NCBI GenBank assembly: GCA_949358305.1
Contig: OX442318.1
Coordinates: forward strand, 10,770,517-10,834,516
Length of the DNA stretch: 64,000 nucleotides
Reading direction: 5' to 3'
From: Strigamia acuminata
Taxonomy: Eukaryota; Arthropoda; Chilopoda; Geophilomorpha; Linotaeniidae
How positions within the stretch are numbered: the first letter of the stretch is position 1; the number at the start of each line of letters is the position of its first letter. Below, piece by piece: positions 1-10,377 of this stretch. The position numbers were made by a program, and so were the translations under genes. Under the pieces are notes generated by a model. That model had not been told where the DNA came from. It was given only the letters and a program-made list of their open reading frames with translations, and ran no database searches.

Positions 1-682
1 CTTTTATATTTTTTAATGAAAGTTGATCTCATTCCATAAAATTATAAAAGCAAACAACAATATTAATATTCATTCTCATTCAGGCTTTGAAACGAATCTT
101 GTTCAAACAAACTGGTCAAACATGAAAGTCATACAAAATCGCACTTTCTATTCGTTACATTCAAATGCAAATTATTCAAAGTAATGAATAGAACATTCAA
201 ATAAAACAGAAACTCTTTAGAAAAATAAAATGTAAACAGCACGAACTCTGTAGAAATAAATCTCATTGAGTTTTATACCAATGTTGACATAATTTGCATG
301 ATACGGATGTCAACATTCAAATCCGATGCACGCAACCATTTTTCCATTTATTCTATGTACACACTGCACGCAAGTTTCAGTTATTTATCCAACTTTATAC
401 AATTTTTTTAAAAAAAATCAGTCTTAGAAATTGCAACTGATATTTATTTAAGAATTTAAGAAGTTATGAACAATCTAAAACATCATAGCTCATATACCCT
501 TGGGAAAGATTGAAAAACAGTAAAAACAGTGCAGACTTCTGCATTTGTTTTGTTTTTATTCTTAAAACTCAGAAGTGCCCTTAAAGTAAAAGCTTATGCT
601 TATGCTTATTCTAAGACAAGGCATTAAGGAAAAAAAACTTTGTTGTCTATTGTAATTAATGTCACCATTTGTACCAAGTATT
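1..682. other. AT-rich region, no gene seen
   Basis: No convincing ORF, splice structure or repeat is visible. It could hold the 3' untranslated region of the minus-strand exon that ends at 683, since it lies directly downstream of that stop codon. Confidence 0.4.
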
Positions 683-841
683 CTATTCATCTTGTCCTTC
701 TGAACCAATCACCGAGTCTGACTCGTTAAAGCCATCTGCATCCCCATTTTCCCAAAACATATCGTCTTCTGAGCTGTTGAGAGCATTGGTGATGCAACGT
801 TGCTGTAATATTTCCACACAAAAACGTGCTTGAAATTTCAT
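683..841 (-). CDS. Candidate terminal coding exon, acidic C-terminus
   Basis: On the minus strand an open frame runs from an ATG at 841 to a TAG at 683 (52 codons). The last 30 codons are rich in Asp, Glu, Ser and Asn (SSEDDMFWENGDADGF and onward), the composition of a real acidic C-terminal tail. A potential splice acceptor (atattacag) sits in frame about 40 bases after the ATG, so this may be the last exon of a gene lying at higher coordinates rather than a stand-alone gene. I do not recognise the family. The lack of a visible upstream partner exon keeps confidence low. Confidence 0.25.
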   Translation of the reverse strand: MKFQARFCVEILQQRCITNALNSSEDDMFWENGDADGFNESDSVIGSEGQDE

Positions 842-2200
842 GTTTACAAAATTTAAATTCAAGTAAATATAATGTAAAATTGGTATTTACTGATAGTAAA
901 GACAATCAGCAACAAACTATTTTCCCCTCATTTTTAACACATCTCCCCCCCCCCCCCTAAACTGATTTTTCAAGTAAAAGCAAGCTTTTAAATCTTACCC
1001 GCTACCTTGTGTTTCCACCTTTACAAATGGAACAGCAGAAATTTCAATAAACCTGGTCAATAAATTGATCGACCAGGAAAGACTGCATTCAGTAAATTAT
1101 AATGTATATACAAATAATAAATTCATTAATGAGAAAATGGCTGTTTTCAATACACAACAACATAGTTTCTGAGAATCTTACTGCTGACATGTGATTAACC
1201 AAACAAGAGTGAAGAAACCATTCTAGATAATAATTGTAGTTTATTTCCACAGTGTTCTGTCACTCCCAACAGCCGAAAAGAATTATAGTGTTTAAAACGA
1301 GAATTTTGCAAAAATGTCATTTTATATTTTCCAAATAACAGTTCTTGAGACACAAACTGCTGACATGTGATTAACAAACAAGACTGAAGAAACCATTGAA
1401 ATAGCATACATGAAACTTGTAATGTTTAAAACAAGACTTTTACGGAGCTATCATCTTATATTTTTATCTGATGGTAATAAGCTTTCCATGTTTAGATTAA
1501 AGTTGATGTCAGTTTTGCATTGCCGTATGATTAAATTTTGTTGCGATTCGGGCCACCATTGGTCAGAGCAGTCGCATGACCCAAGTGTATAAAACAAAAT
1601 GTTTTCCGGGTTTAGACATAACTTAACAAAAATCCGCGTAAACTAGATCCTCACCCGTCAGGCCTTATTTCCACATAAAGAAAAGAGTGACAGAAGACAT
1701 ACACAATTTGGTAAGAGTTATTCAAGCCTGCAGAACTAACTGCAATATCAAACAATAGTACTAATAGAATATTGAATTTTGTCCTAACGCGAGTGTTGAA
1801 CCCAAACCCTTTCCCCGACCATCAAAATAACTGTTAAATACTCACTAAAAAATCCATGAGTAATCATTTATAATTCCAGAAATGGAAACTTGAACAGAAA
1901 CTGAGATAGAAAGTTTGTCTGAAACTGTCCACAAACCCATGGCTGTCTTATCCATAAGGCCAGACTCAAGATTACAGATTTTATATTAGCAGGGATTCAG
2001 AGGGCATTCATTTTCACGTAAAAATCAATAAAAATGTCAGACAAAGACCTTTAGAAATCAAAGTGCCTAGAGCTTCTTACGAAAGTCTTAAAGTCTTAAA
2101 GCTGAATGACTGGAGTTCGAGGCAAAAGAGGCAGTCGGGTTGGTAATCGCGGCGGTAAACGAGGGGTTAAAGGCAACGAAACACATGGGGACAATGCACG
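842..2200. other. Intergenic, dispersed repeats only
   Basis: No gene is visible. About 60 bases at 962-1020 are an inverted copy of 29450-29508, marking a dispersed repeat. A short segment around 1184-1230 is repeated at about 1352-1400, a local duplication. An 11-base C run lies near 947. Confidence 0.4.
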
Positions 2201-2207
2201 TGAGGTC

Positions 2208-2331
2208 GAAGCGCGCTTGGCCAAGGCGCGCTTGTCCGAAGCGCGCTTGGCCGAGGCACGCTTGGCCGAGACGCACAGGGACGAGGCACGCTTGGCCGAG
2301 GCGCGCAGGGATGAGGCGCGCTTGAACGAGG
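2208..2331 (+). repeat. GC-rich 15-bp minisatellite encoding EARLA repeats
   Basis: About eight degenerate copies of a 15-bp unit (GAGGCGCGCTTGGCC type) form a GC-rich island in otherwise AT-rich DNA. Because 15 is a multiple of three, the frame stays open and reads as a pentapeptide series (EARLA, with variants ARRDE). The open frame runs 2106-2384 and begins with a basic Gly/Arg-rich stretch. No splice partner or homology is visible, so I treat it as a repeat that could be part of an unrecognised exon. Confidence 0.6.
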
Positions 2332-2860
2332 AGTTTTTTACTACTAACTCATTTTTTAGTGCTAATCAAAATTTTTATCTCTGAGTTTTGGTGTTTGTAA
2401 AGATTTGGCTTGGAATGAGTGTGTTTGTTATTTCTAATGTTGATTCACTAATCCATTATTTTCACTATAAGTTTGTTGACATTCCGATGAGTAATGCAGG
2501 GTCGAAACTCTCTTCCTTGCTCACCGGGATGGTCATTTTGACTACAATTTTGAATAGTGTTTTCATTTTTCATCCATTGTTTATTGTCGTAATGTTTTCT
2601 GAAATCTTTAATAAGTGATCAAAGGGCCTGGCGCATTCTCAGCAAATACTAGTAGGGAGTTTAATTATCTTTCCTAATCCGCGACAATTTTCGCGTTTGA
2701 TGCCTTTAGTCTTCTTTTGCGCGCTTAACCCGCTGTGTTTTCTGGAGTGTGCCCGGCGCTTATGCTAGTTAATTCTTGTTCTTAGTAAGGTAAATTTGCC
2801 GATCAGAACGCCTCAACTGAGTGACATCTGGAAAACTAAACTATGGATGCACTGAAACCG

Positions 2861-3336
2861 TATCTACTTACTACTGTCATTCTTCTTCAAAACTCAAGTA
2901 AATGTGGTATTTTATACATTTACACTCAATTCATTAGCAATTTTTCGAGCAGACTGATTTTTATTTACAGTCAAATGGAAAATGCGTCGCAGACCATGTT
3001 AACACCACATTAAAATCACTAATTAATTCCATGTTAGACAGGGTGTACATAGTTATACTAAAGTAGGGTAACTTTATTTGGTATTAAATGGTACTAAATC
3101 ATTGCCTACATTGTCATAAATTATTGTTAACCAACTGTTCATAATTTTTTGAACCAGGGTGTTTTTTCATTTTAGTTGATTACGAGAGAAAAATAAAAGT
3201 TTCCATGTTAAAAAACAAGGTTTCTTGCTTATTTTGATGTGAAAAAACGATTGGAATAGGTTAGAAAACCATAAAATGACGAGATCAATTCAAAACAAAC
3301 AAATTTCACGTGTTCATAATTTTTTGTGCCGCACCT
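2861..3336 (-). mobile_element. Truncated Tc1-like element, one end only
   Basis: This segment matches, in reverse orientation, the left end of the element at 37430-38611: first the internal stretch corresponding to about 37790-37900, then the long terminal repeat. It ends with the same terminus (GTGCCGCACCT at 3326-3336). The other half is missing, so it is a dead fragment. Confidence 0.75.
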
Positions 3337-3394
3337 CAGTACTTGGAATAGCTTTGGAAGTAACAAGTACTATTTCGCCTGCGATTCATGTCGG

Positions 3395-3855
3395 AGCCAT
3401 GATAGTCTCAGTTTTTAGAACGTTATTGTGTCCAGTGTGTGCAAAATTTTATAAAACACTTGAGGTTTAAAATTATTTTGCACAATCTCTTATCATTGCT
3501 TTTTTTCTGCGTGTCACAACATTTATCACTCGTTAAGATTACAGTGGAAAAGCGAATACACAAAACAAGGCCAGACCAAACTTCAGGCGGTTGATAGAGT
3601 TAATACAAATTTGGATTTCGATTACATTGTAAGTAACAAGTAAACTAATTTTTCCATACGCTAAGATTTTAAACACGCCTGAAAATTGAGTTTAAAAAAA
3701 TACCACAAAACGGTGAAAATCAATGTGAATTGTCTAAATAAAGTGTAATAAAATTTAATTTCATAGGCCAAAAAAAAGATAATTCTGATAAATATCAATT
3801 GATTTTTCTAATTTTCTCATTTAGAAAAAAATATTTCTTTGGTGTGGGACCAGTT
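3395..3855. repeat. Duplicated upstream block of the NACHT genes, copy 1
   Basis: This block is closely similar to 8445-9122. Shared landmarks in the same order are a stretch reading GTGTGTGCAAAA, a stretch ending in CCAGACCAAACTTCAGG, and a conserved run ending in ATATTTCTTTGGTGTGG. The block precedes NACHT copy 1 as its partner precedes copy 2, so the duplication unit included upstream DNA and possibly the promoter. Confidence 0.8.
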
Positions 3856-4368
3856 CGAGTCATTCAAGTGGCGGAACTAAAAACAGGCCATACTCGTACA
3901 ACTATGTAAGTGTAGTACCACTGTTATTAAAAAGTTTAATTGGTTCAAATTTAATCGGGGGAGGTGGTAAATATATTTTTTTTGTAAGCTAAAAATTTGA
4001 AGTTACGCCATTGAGTCATCGATAAAAGATGTCGATTTGTGTGTTATGTGAAAGAAGAGTTTTTTTATTTAAAAATTGTGAAAAGAAATTTAACTTTTGA
4101 ACCGGTTAAGATTAAGATATCGAAAAGAGATTGGCAGTAAAGGTACAGATGGTGAGGGCACAATGTGAGATGAATAATAGATATTCCCTCTTTAATACTT
4201 GGATATATGACTTTCTTACAGCTTTGTCGGTTTTCAATTGAAAGAAAACGACCGAGAAGCGAAAATTTTCAACATTTATCAACATTTATCAATTTAGTGC
4301 AATAAATATCTATAACAGTTTATGAAGAAATGCATTCATGACTATTTAGCAGATATCTCATTATCAAA

Positions 4369-7331
4369 ATGGATGAAAAGGTGAAGAGTATTGTTGATTG
4401 TCAGGACGCTATCAGCCAAATGAAAATACAACTTGACGACATCGGCCACGTGAAATTTAACGCACGATCAAGACCAGATGCTTCACATGAAATTTTTTCT
4501 AAATTAAAAGAGGGTTAGTACTGTATATCATCATTACAGTATATTTAAAAATTCAAATCCTTTTCCTTAAAAATAAAATGTCAAGTATAATTTTTTTTCT
4601 TCTTTTTTTAATAGAGCTTTTAACCACGTCCAAAGAAGTAACAACATCCTGTTGTAACAGGATTGATCACAGTGGCAAAAATTTATGCGATTCTCTCAAA
4701 GCCAATCTTCGAGCATTTTACAGCAAGAATTTAAACTTACCCAGTGTTGTTTGGTTGAAGAATGAAGAGAATTTTAAAAGCCTACATTTTTGTACACTAC
4801 GCCTCAATGAGTCAACAAAAGAAATAGGCATCCAAGAAATTTTCAACTCGGTGGAAAACAAACCACCACGAAGAATATTGATTGAGGGAGCGTCTGAGTT
4901 TGCTAATTCCTCGTTATCAACTCAACTTGTTTTGGACTGGGTAATGAAGGAGAAATACATGGATCATTTCAAATTCGTTTTCTACTTGCCGTTACACGCA
5001 TTTCAAAAGCGACGTACCCAAGACACAATTGTAGAAATTGGACAAATGTGTGGTTGTAATGATGTCATGGAAATTCTAAACAACCACAGGGAAAGTACAC
5101 TCTTTATTCTTGACGGTTTCAACACTGTGCCTGATGACATTTTGCATACATTGAAGTGGTACGGAGCTATGACCGTTACGCTGTTCTACAGAATTGGAGT
5201 GTTGAGACTATCTGACAAGCAACGTGGTTTCGACTATGATAAGGAAATATCCTTAAAAAGTGTGAGAAAAAAAAATATACCACTAGAGGCACTAGAGCTA
5301 CTCCACGCCTACTCCTACTCCACAGTTATTCCACAGCTACTCGAAGATGACGTAATTGAATATTTCTCAATGTTGTCAAGAACAACAATAAGATACGATG
5401 GAACGATCCAAACAATAACAGAATTTTATAAATGGTTATTTAACTGCAAAGTGCAACAAAATTATGCAGAACATGGATATAACGTCGGTCGTGCTTTTGA
5501 TCTGTTTTGTGTGACAACGTCGGCCAACAATATTCAGCAACAAATAAAAGAGTTTGGAAAATTGTCAGTGCAGAAGATTCTCCAGGATGATTTGACATTT
5601 GACAGCAACGATTTAACAGATAAAATATATAACCTTGGATTACTAATAAAGCACAAAACAATGGCGCTCTTCAAACGGAAAGAGCATTACGAAGCGCTGG
5701 ATTTACACAGTCTAGAATTTGCTACTGCGTTTTCAGTTTGGATGGATTTCAAATTCAACACATCAGAAATTCCTCTAACACAAATAGTGACTCATTTCAT
5801 CAAAACAGAAGGAGAATCACTTATACTGCCATTTCTTCTAAACTTGGTCGATGACGAATTGGATTGTTTGTTGTCAAAACTCAGCGCATTTAACGGATGG
5901 TTTTCTTCAGATTTTCATCTGACAATAAAACTCTTCTCCGAATGTTCATCTTCCAATATTTCCAAAAGCAGATATCTGAAGAATATCATTCCTTTCCACA
6001 TACCTTTATTTTACTCTGGTGATAAATACTTACTAAACACCAAAAGAGAATTACTAAAGTATGGAATCAAATATGGAAATATTAAAATACTTGAGGTTCT
6101 TCATTATAGTCCAACAAATTTATTCACCGATGAGATTACCACTTGTTTACAAATAGAGTTTAAACTTGGTTATCAACAATCACGATTTATAGCATTCTCC
6201 AATGTGCCATGCAAGCCGCTAGATATCTTCTCATACCCAATCCCATTTGATGGCCCATTGGAAAAATGTTTACATTTTGCCTCATCATCGCACATCGAAT
6301 CTTGCGCTTTGAAAACCTTCAACCATGAGTGTGCAAAAACATTTTTTCAAATAATAACAAAAGAAAAAACATTGAGCAAAATCAAATATCGTTATTTGGG
6401 AATAGAAATCAAGACTGAATACGAGAAACTAGTTGTTACGAATCTTCTAGAAAACAACCAAATTCGGCATCTAGACCTTAAAGGAAACTCCAATTTGTAC
6501 ACGAGTGACTTTTCCAGCGCTGCAGCTAAATCCACTTGTTTGACACACTTGTCGTTGAAAGACGTCACAGTTGACTTGTACGATCTTACCAAAGGTGGCA
6601 CTAAGAAATACGTTTCCGTGGACTTAAGTAATTGTACAGTGACTTGCAGACAACCATTGTCATTCAGAAAATGTTGCGATTACTTGACAATTTATGGTTC
6701 AAAAGTAGTCGAAACATTAATCGAGGTTACTCCATCTTATTTCGATTGTGACACCGTTGCGTTGAATCGTTTACTCAAGAAATATCCTGCATGGGATGGT
6801 TTTAACAGTGTTCAATATTTACTATTAACACCGTCTGAGATATTTAAAATGAATTATCTATCTTCCTGGAAAAATCTACAAACTTTACACCTAAAACGTT
6901 CAGTGAATATCGCCACTGTAGAAACAATAGCAAAGTGCATCCACAGCCTTCCAATTACAAAGTTATTAATTGATTTGGAGTGGCGTAGTCGTATTTACAT
7001 GTGCAAAACTCTGAATGATTTGTGGTCCAATAAGTCCCACTTAAAAACAATATTTTTAATTCAGTCAAATCTTTATCCGATGAGTATATATAAATCAGAA
7101 ACATTCGAAGCACTCAAAGGACTCGTATGCAACCATTGGGACAAAGTCAATTTAGTATGTTGTAAAAGCATGGTTTTTGAAATTCAAGACAAATTGTCCA
7201 ATCTTAATGTAACTTGTTACAATGATACTTGTTATAATGATTTCATAGATTATTACCAGCCGACTATGTCTATTAGTTATCAATCAAAATATTCTAAGAA
7301 AACTTCAACTCATGAAACAGTAAAAACCTAG
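4369..7331 (+). CDS. NACHT/NLR-like protein with degenerate P-loop (copy 1)
   Basis: There are two exons, 4369-4513 and 4615-7331, joined by a GT-AG intron in phase 1; the product is about 953 aa. The start is the first in-frame ATG of exon 1. The protein is clearly paralogous to 10378-13187 over its whole length. The NACHT region begins near residue 135 with RRILIEG, but the P-loop, which is GEPGFGKTAL in the paralogue, reads GASEFANSSL here (about residues 140-149): the GK(S/T) is gone. The Walker B region reads TLFILDGFNTV (about 210-220), keeping the first Asp. The C-terminal third contains LRR-like hydrophobic spacing and a conserved Cys-rich block (VDLYDLTKGGTKKY, then several Cys). NACHT proteins are STAND ATPases that oligomerise on nucleotide exchange, so this copy is predicted not to bind or hydrolyse ATP normally, yet the frame is intact. 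No N-terminal effector domain is recognised, and upstream exons may be missing. Confidence 0.8.
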
Positions 7332-8444
7332 CCAGTTATCCCTTGTGCTGTTTTACAAATTTCAAACCATCAAACCCTGATCCATCTGCAGTTCTTCAGT
7401 GTGTAAAATTAAAATTCACTTTGTTTTATTATTGTATTTACATGTTCATATCTTTTGCTGTCAGAACTATAAAGCATTATGTTGAATAAGATAGGCCCTT
7501 TTTATTTGCAAGTTAAATGTAACTTTAAGAAAATTAAAAAATTTACCGATTTATACCATAGTTGCACATGGCTACACTTTTGTTGTGGCATGCAAATCAA
7601 ATTGTAATTCGAATAATAAAAACTTATATGCTACTGGATTTAAACTAACTTTGGAGAAGTTGAAAAACACATGATGGTTTACATTGGAGAAGTGATTTAT
7701 TCTGGGTTTTTACAAGGAATGTTTAAAACAATAAAACCAATCCGAAATACTCGGAAATTTACATTACTGGGGTCGCAGGTGTCCATTCGTGACATCTGCG
7801 CTCCAGACTGTCAAAACATATAACTCTTTTAGCCAACTTAAGAAACACAAGTCTCCACAACTATATTCTAATCTACAAAATTTTAACGGTTGGACATGGG
7901 TCGTTCCTCATTTGCAGCCCTATAAGCAGGACCGCCACGTGCAGGTTGTGCCACGCAGAAAGGCGCCTGATTAGTAGAGCGCCAACAATCAAACCTTGAT
8001 ACAGCAGATACTAATACTACAAGTAGCCATTTTAAGTTATTTTCCCACAATTCTTATTAGTCGAACATTTCCATCTAGCGATAAAATTGCTAACCTGTAA
8101 TTGGAATACAAACAGACCCTTTTCACTTTTTTATTATTTTATATTGCTACAAGAAAAATTTCTATTATTTGATTAATCAAAATTAAACTGTCAAACAAAA
8201 CGATGCCGAATACATATATTTACTGTTGTTGCCAGGCAACCGGACAACATTGCAATACAATATGCCCTTGTTGATACATGAAAATGTTATTTTATGAAGA
8301 AGAAAAACTTTGTCTTTAAAATTATTTTCAAAAAATATGTGACATTTTTCCACCTCCGGCACACACCCTTATCAACATCCGTGTATCAAAAAACATCCTG
8401 GAGAATTTCTTAGTGTTATCAAAACTTAAAAATCCACACATGAA
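7332..8444. other. Spacer between the NACHT paralogues
   Basis: This is AT-rich DNA with no supported exon. Several AATAAA-like motifs downstream of the stop at 7331 could serve polyadenylation. Nothing else is recognised. Confidence 0.4.
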
Positions 8445-9122
8445 AGAAGCCTTTTTCAGAACGTTAATTGTTTACAGTGTGTGCAAAAATTTTATAAACC
8501 ACTTGTGGTTTAAAATCATTTTGCACAATCTCTTATCATTGCTTTTTTTCTGCGTGTCACAACATTTATCACTCGTTAAGATTACAGTGGAAAAGCGAAT
8601 ACACAATACAAGGCCAGACCAAACTTCAGGATTTCGATTGCATTGTAAGTAACACGTAAACTAATTTTTCCATATGCTAAGATTTAAAACAGGCCTGAAA
8701 ATTGAGTTTTAAAAAAAATACAAAACGGTGAAAATCGGGTCGGGGTGTTGCCAGCCTTTTAATTGTTTAGCCTCTTCTGTTTTAGCCTCATTTCCTACTT
8801 TTTATTTTCAGTATGTTGAATTATATTGTGCCAGCCTCGGGCAGTGCCAGCCTTCCATTTGCCAGCCTTTTATGTTTCAGCCTCTTTTAATATTTTAAAA
8901 TGAAATAATAAATTGAAGTAATTAATTAATAAAGTGATTATTTAATATGTGCCAAGACTTATAGTTTTAGCCCTTTATTCCCTGATCAACGTGAATTGTC
9001 TAAATGAAGTGTAATGAAATTTAAATTCCTGCAAAAAGGGGAAAAAATGGATAATTCTGATAAATATCAATTGATTTTTCTAATTTTCTCATTTGGAAAA
9101 AAATATTTCTTTGGTGTGGAAC
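8445..9122. repeat. Duplicated upstream block of the NACHT genes, copy 2
   Basis: This block matches 3395-3855, but its homology is split by about 250 bp at roughly 8737-8989 that is absent from copy 1. The extra DNA contains repeated GCCAGCC and TTAGCC motifs and is probably a transposable insertion that arrived after the tandem duplication. Confidence 0.75.
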
Positions 9123-9510
9123 ATTTAGTTGAGAGTTGAAAAACTCATTTTTGTACAACCGTAAGTAAGGAAATGCACTTAATTGGCCACGATCCAAAAT
9201 CAGAGAAACAAAATTCACTTATGAGTTGGAATGAACAATCAACATTTAGTATCAAATAATTGTTCCACCCCTAATCCTATTTGCCATGTAGAGTAGAAAT
9301 TGTGCAAACAAAAACTTGGTATGATAAGAATACGGCCAAATAATAATACAATTTATTTGAAAAATTCAATAGTTATTATTCAACTAAAAGAACTCATTGC
9401 ATTGTTTTTGTATTTACATTTTTCGAAAATTTTTCTGATGGATGAACAAGATATTATATTGAATCATTTAATATTATTGCAGGTATATCGATCGGTAAAA
9501 AACAACTAAC

Positions 9511-9780
9511 ATGGCATCGGGTGTAGGTAAGTTTTATTTTTAGCCACCAAACCACCAAATAACTACTGTATTGTAGTAATAACAAGAATAAAATTATCTT
9601 GGTAGCAAACCATACAAATACTATGGATATTCGTAACGTGGCCACTCGTGATCACCATGTTGGCGATGGAATTCTACCGGTGATAGTTACAGATGCAAAA
9701 CGTGTATCACTGACAAGCACCCAAATTGTGGACAAAAGCCAAAAGACGTACAACATAATTACTCCAAGTCAGTATACCCG
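9511..9780 (+). CDS. Candidate 5' exons of NACHT copy 2
   Basis: A 16-nt exon starting at an ATG in good context (aacATGG, 9511-9526, GT donor) joins in frame to an exon at 9606-9779/9780, giving about 63 residues beginning MASGVANHTNTMDIRN. The downstream NACHT exon (from 10378) needs a phase-1 junction. The GT donor at 9781 would leave phase 2 and soon hit a stop, whereas cutting one base earlier (a GG donor, c|ggtaac) keeps the frame. The linkage is therefore plausible but unproven. There may also be an unseen exon in between, or these exons may not belong to the NACHT gene. Confidence 0.4.
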
Positions 9781-10377
9781 GTAACCATTTTACTACTAAA
9801 ATAACTTACTAGCTGAGTTTGAAAAATATTTAAGCATCACAGTTGGTCTCTAGTTACTGTTGAATGCTTTTGTGTGTCATACCAAATATAATAACTGCTG
9901 GGATGTGTAGAAGCTGAGTAACCAAAACAGTACCAAAAAACCAAATGGTTTAAAAATGACGACCACATGCTTGAATAACTTGAAGCCCAGCTAGGTAAAG
10001 TTCCTAATACCGGTAGTGAATAACTACTAGCTGTTTCCAAATAAGCAACAAACTTCAGTTCATTTTAATTTAACTATTGTTGGTATTGTTCGTAGCACGT
10101 GAATCATTTGCATTATTGAAATCACTATTGTTGTTCTTTTTTTGTTACTTTCACGTGCAGTTACAGTTCCTTGTTATAAATAGAATATGCTGCTGTTTTA
10201 GACCTAGTTTTAACATAATGCGAAATACTGACCGGAGAATAACAGTTTGGTCATATTTTTCAGTAATGTTTTGTTCAAACTGATGAACAATCTTTTTGTA
10301 AGGAATAAGTAATAAGAAACTTTATTTGTTTTCACATAATTTCTTGCAAGATAAACATCTCCATCATTTTTTTTCAG

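Noticed and set aside
9690-9780. RHIM-like amyloid motif at the N-terminus of NACHT copy 2 (STQIVDKSQKTYNI)
   Set aside because: It has the polar/aliphatic alternation but lacks the Gly core of RHIM motifs, and linkage of this exon to the NACHT gene is unproven.
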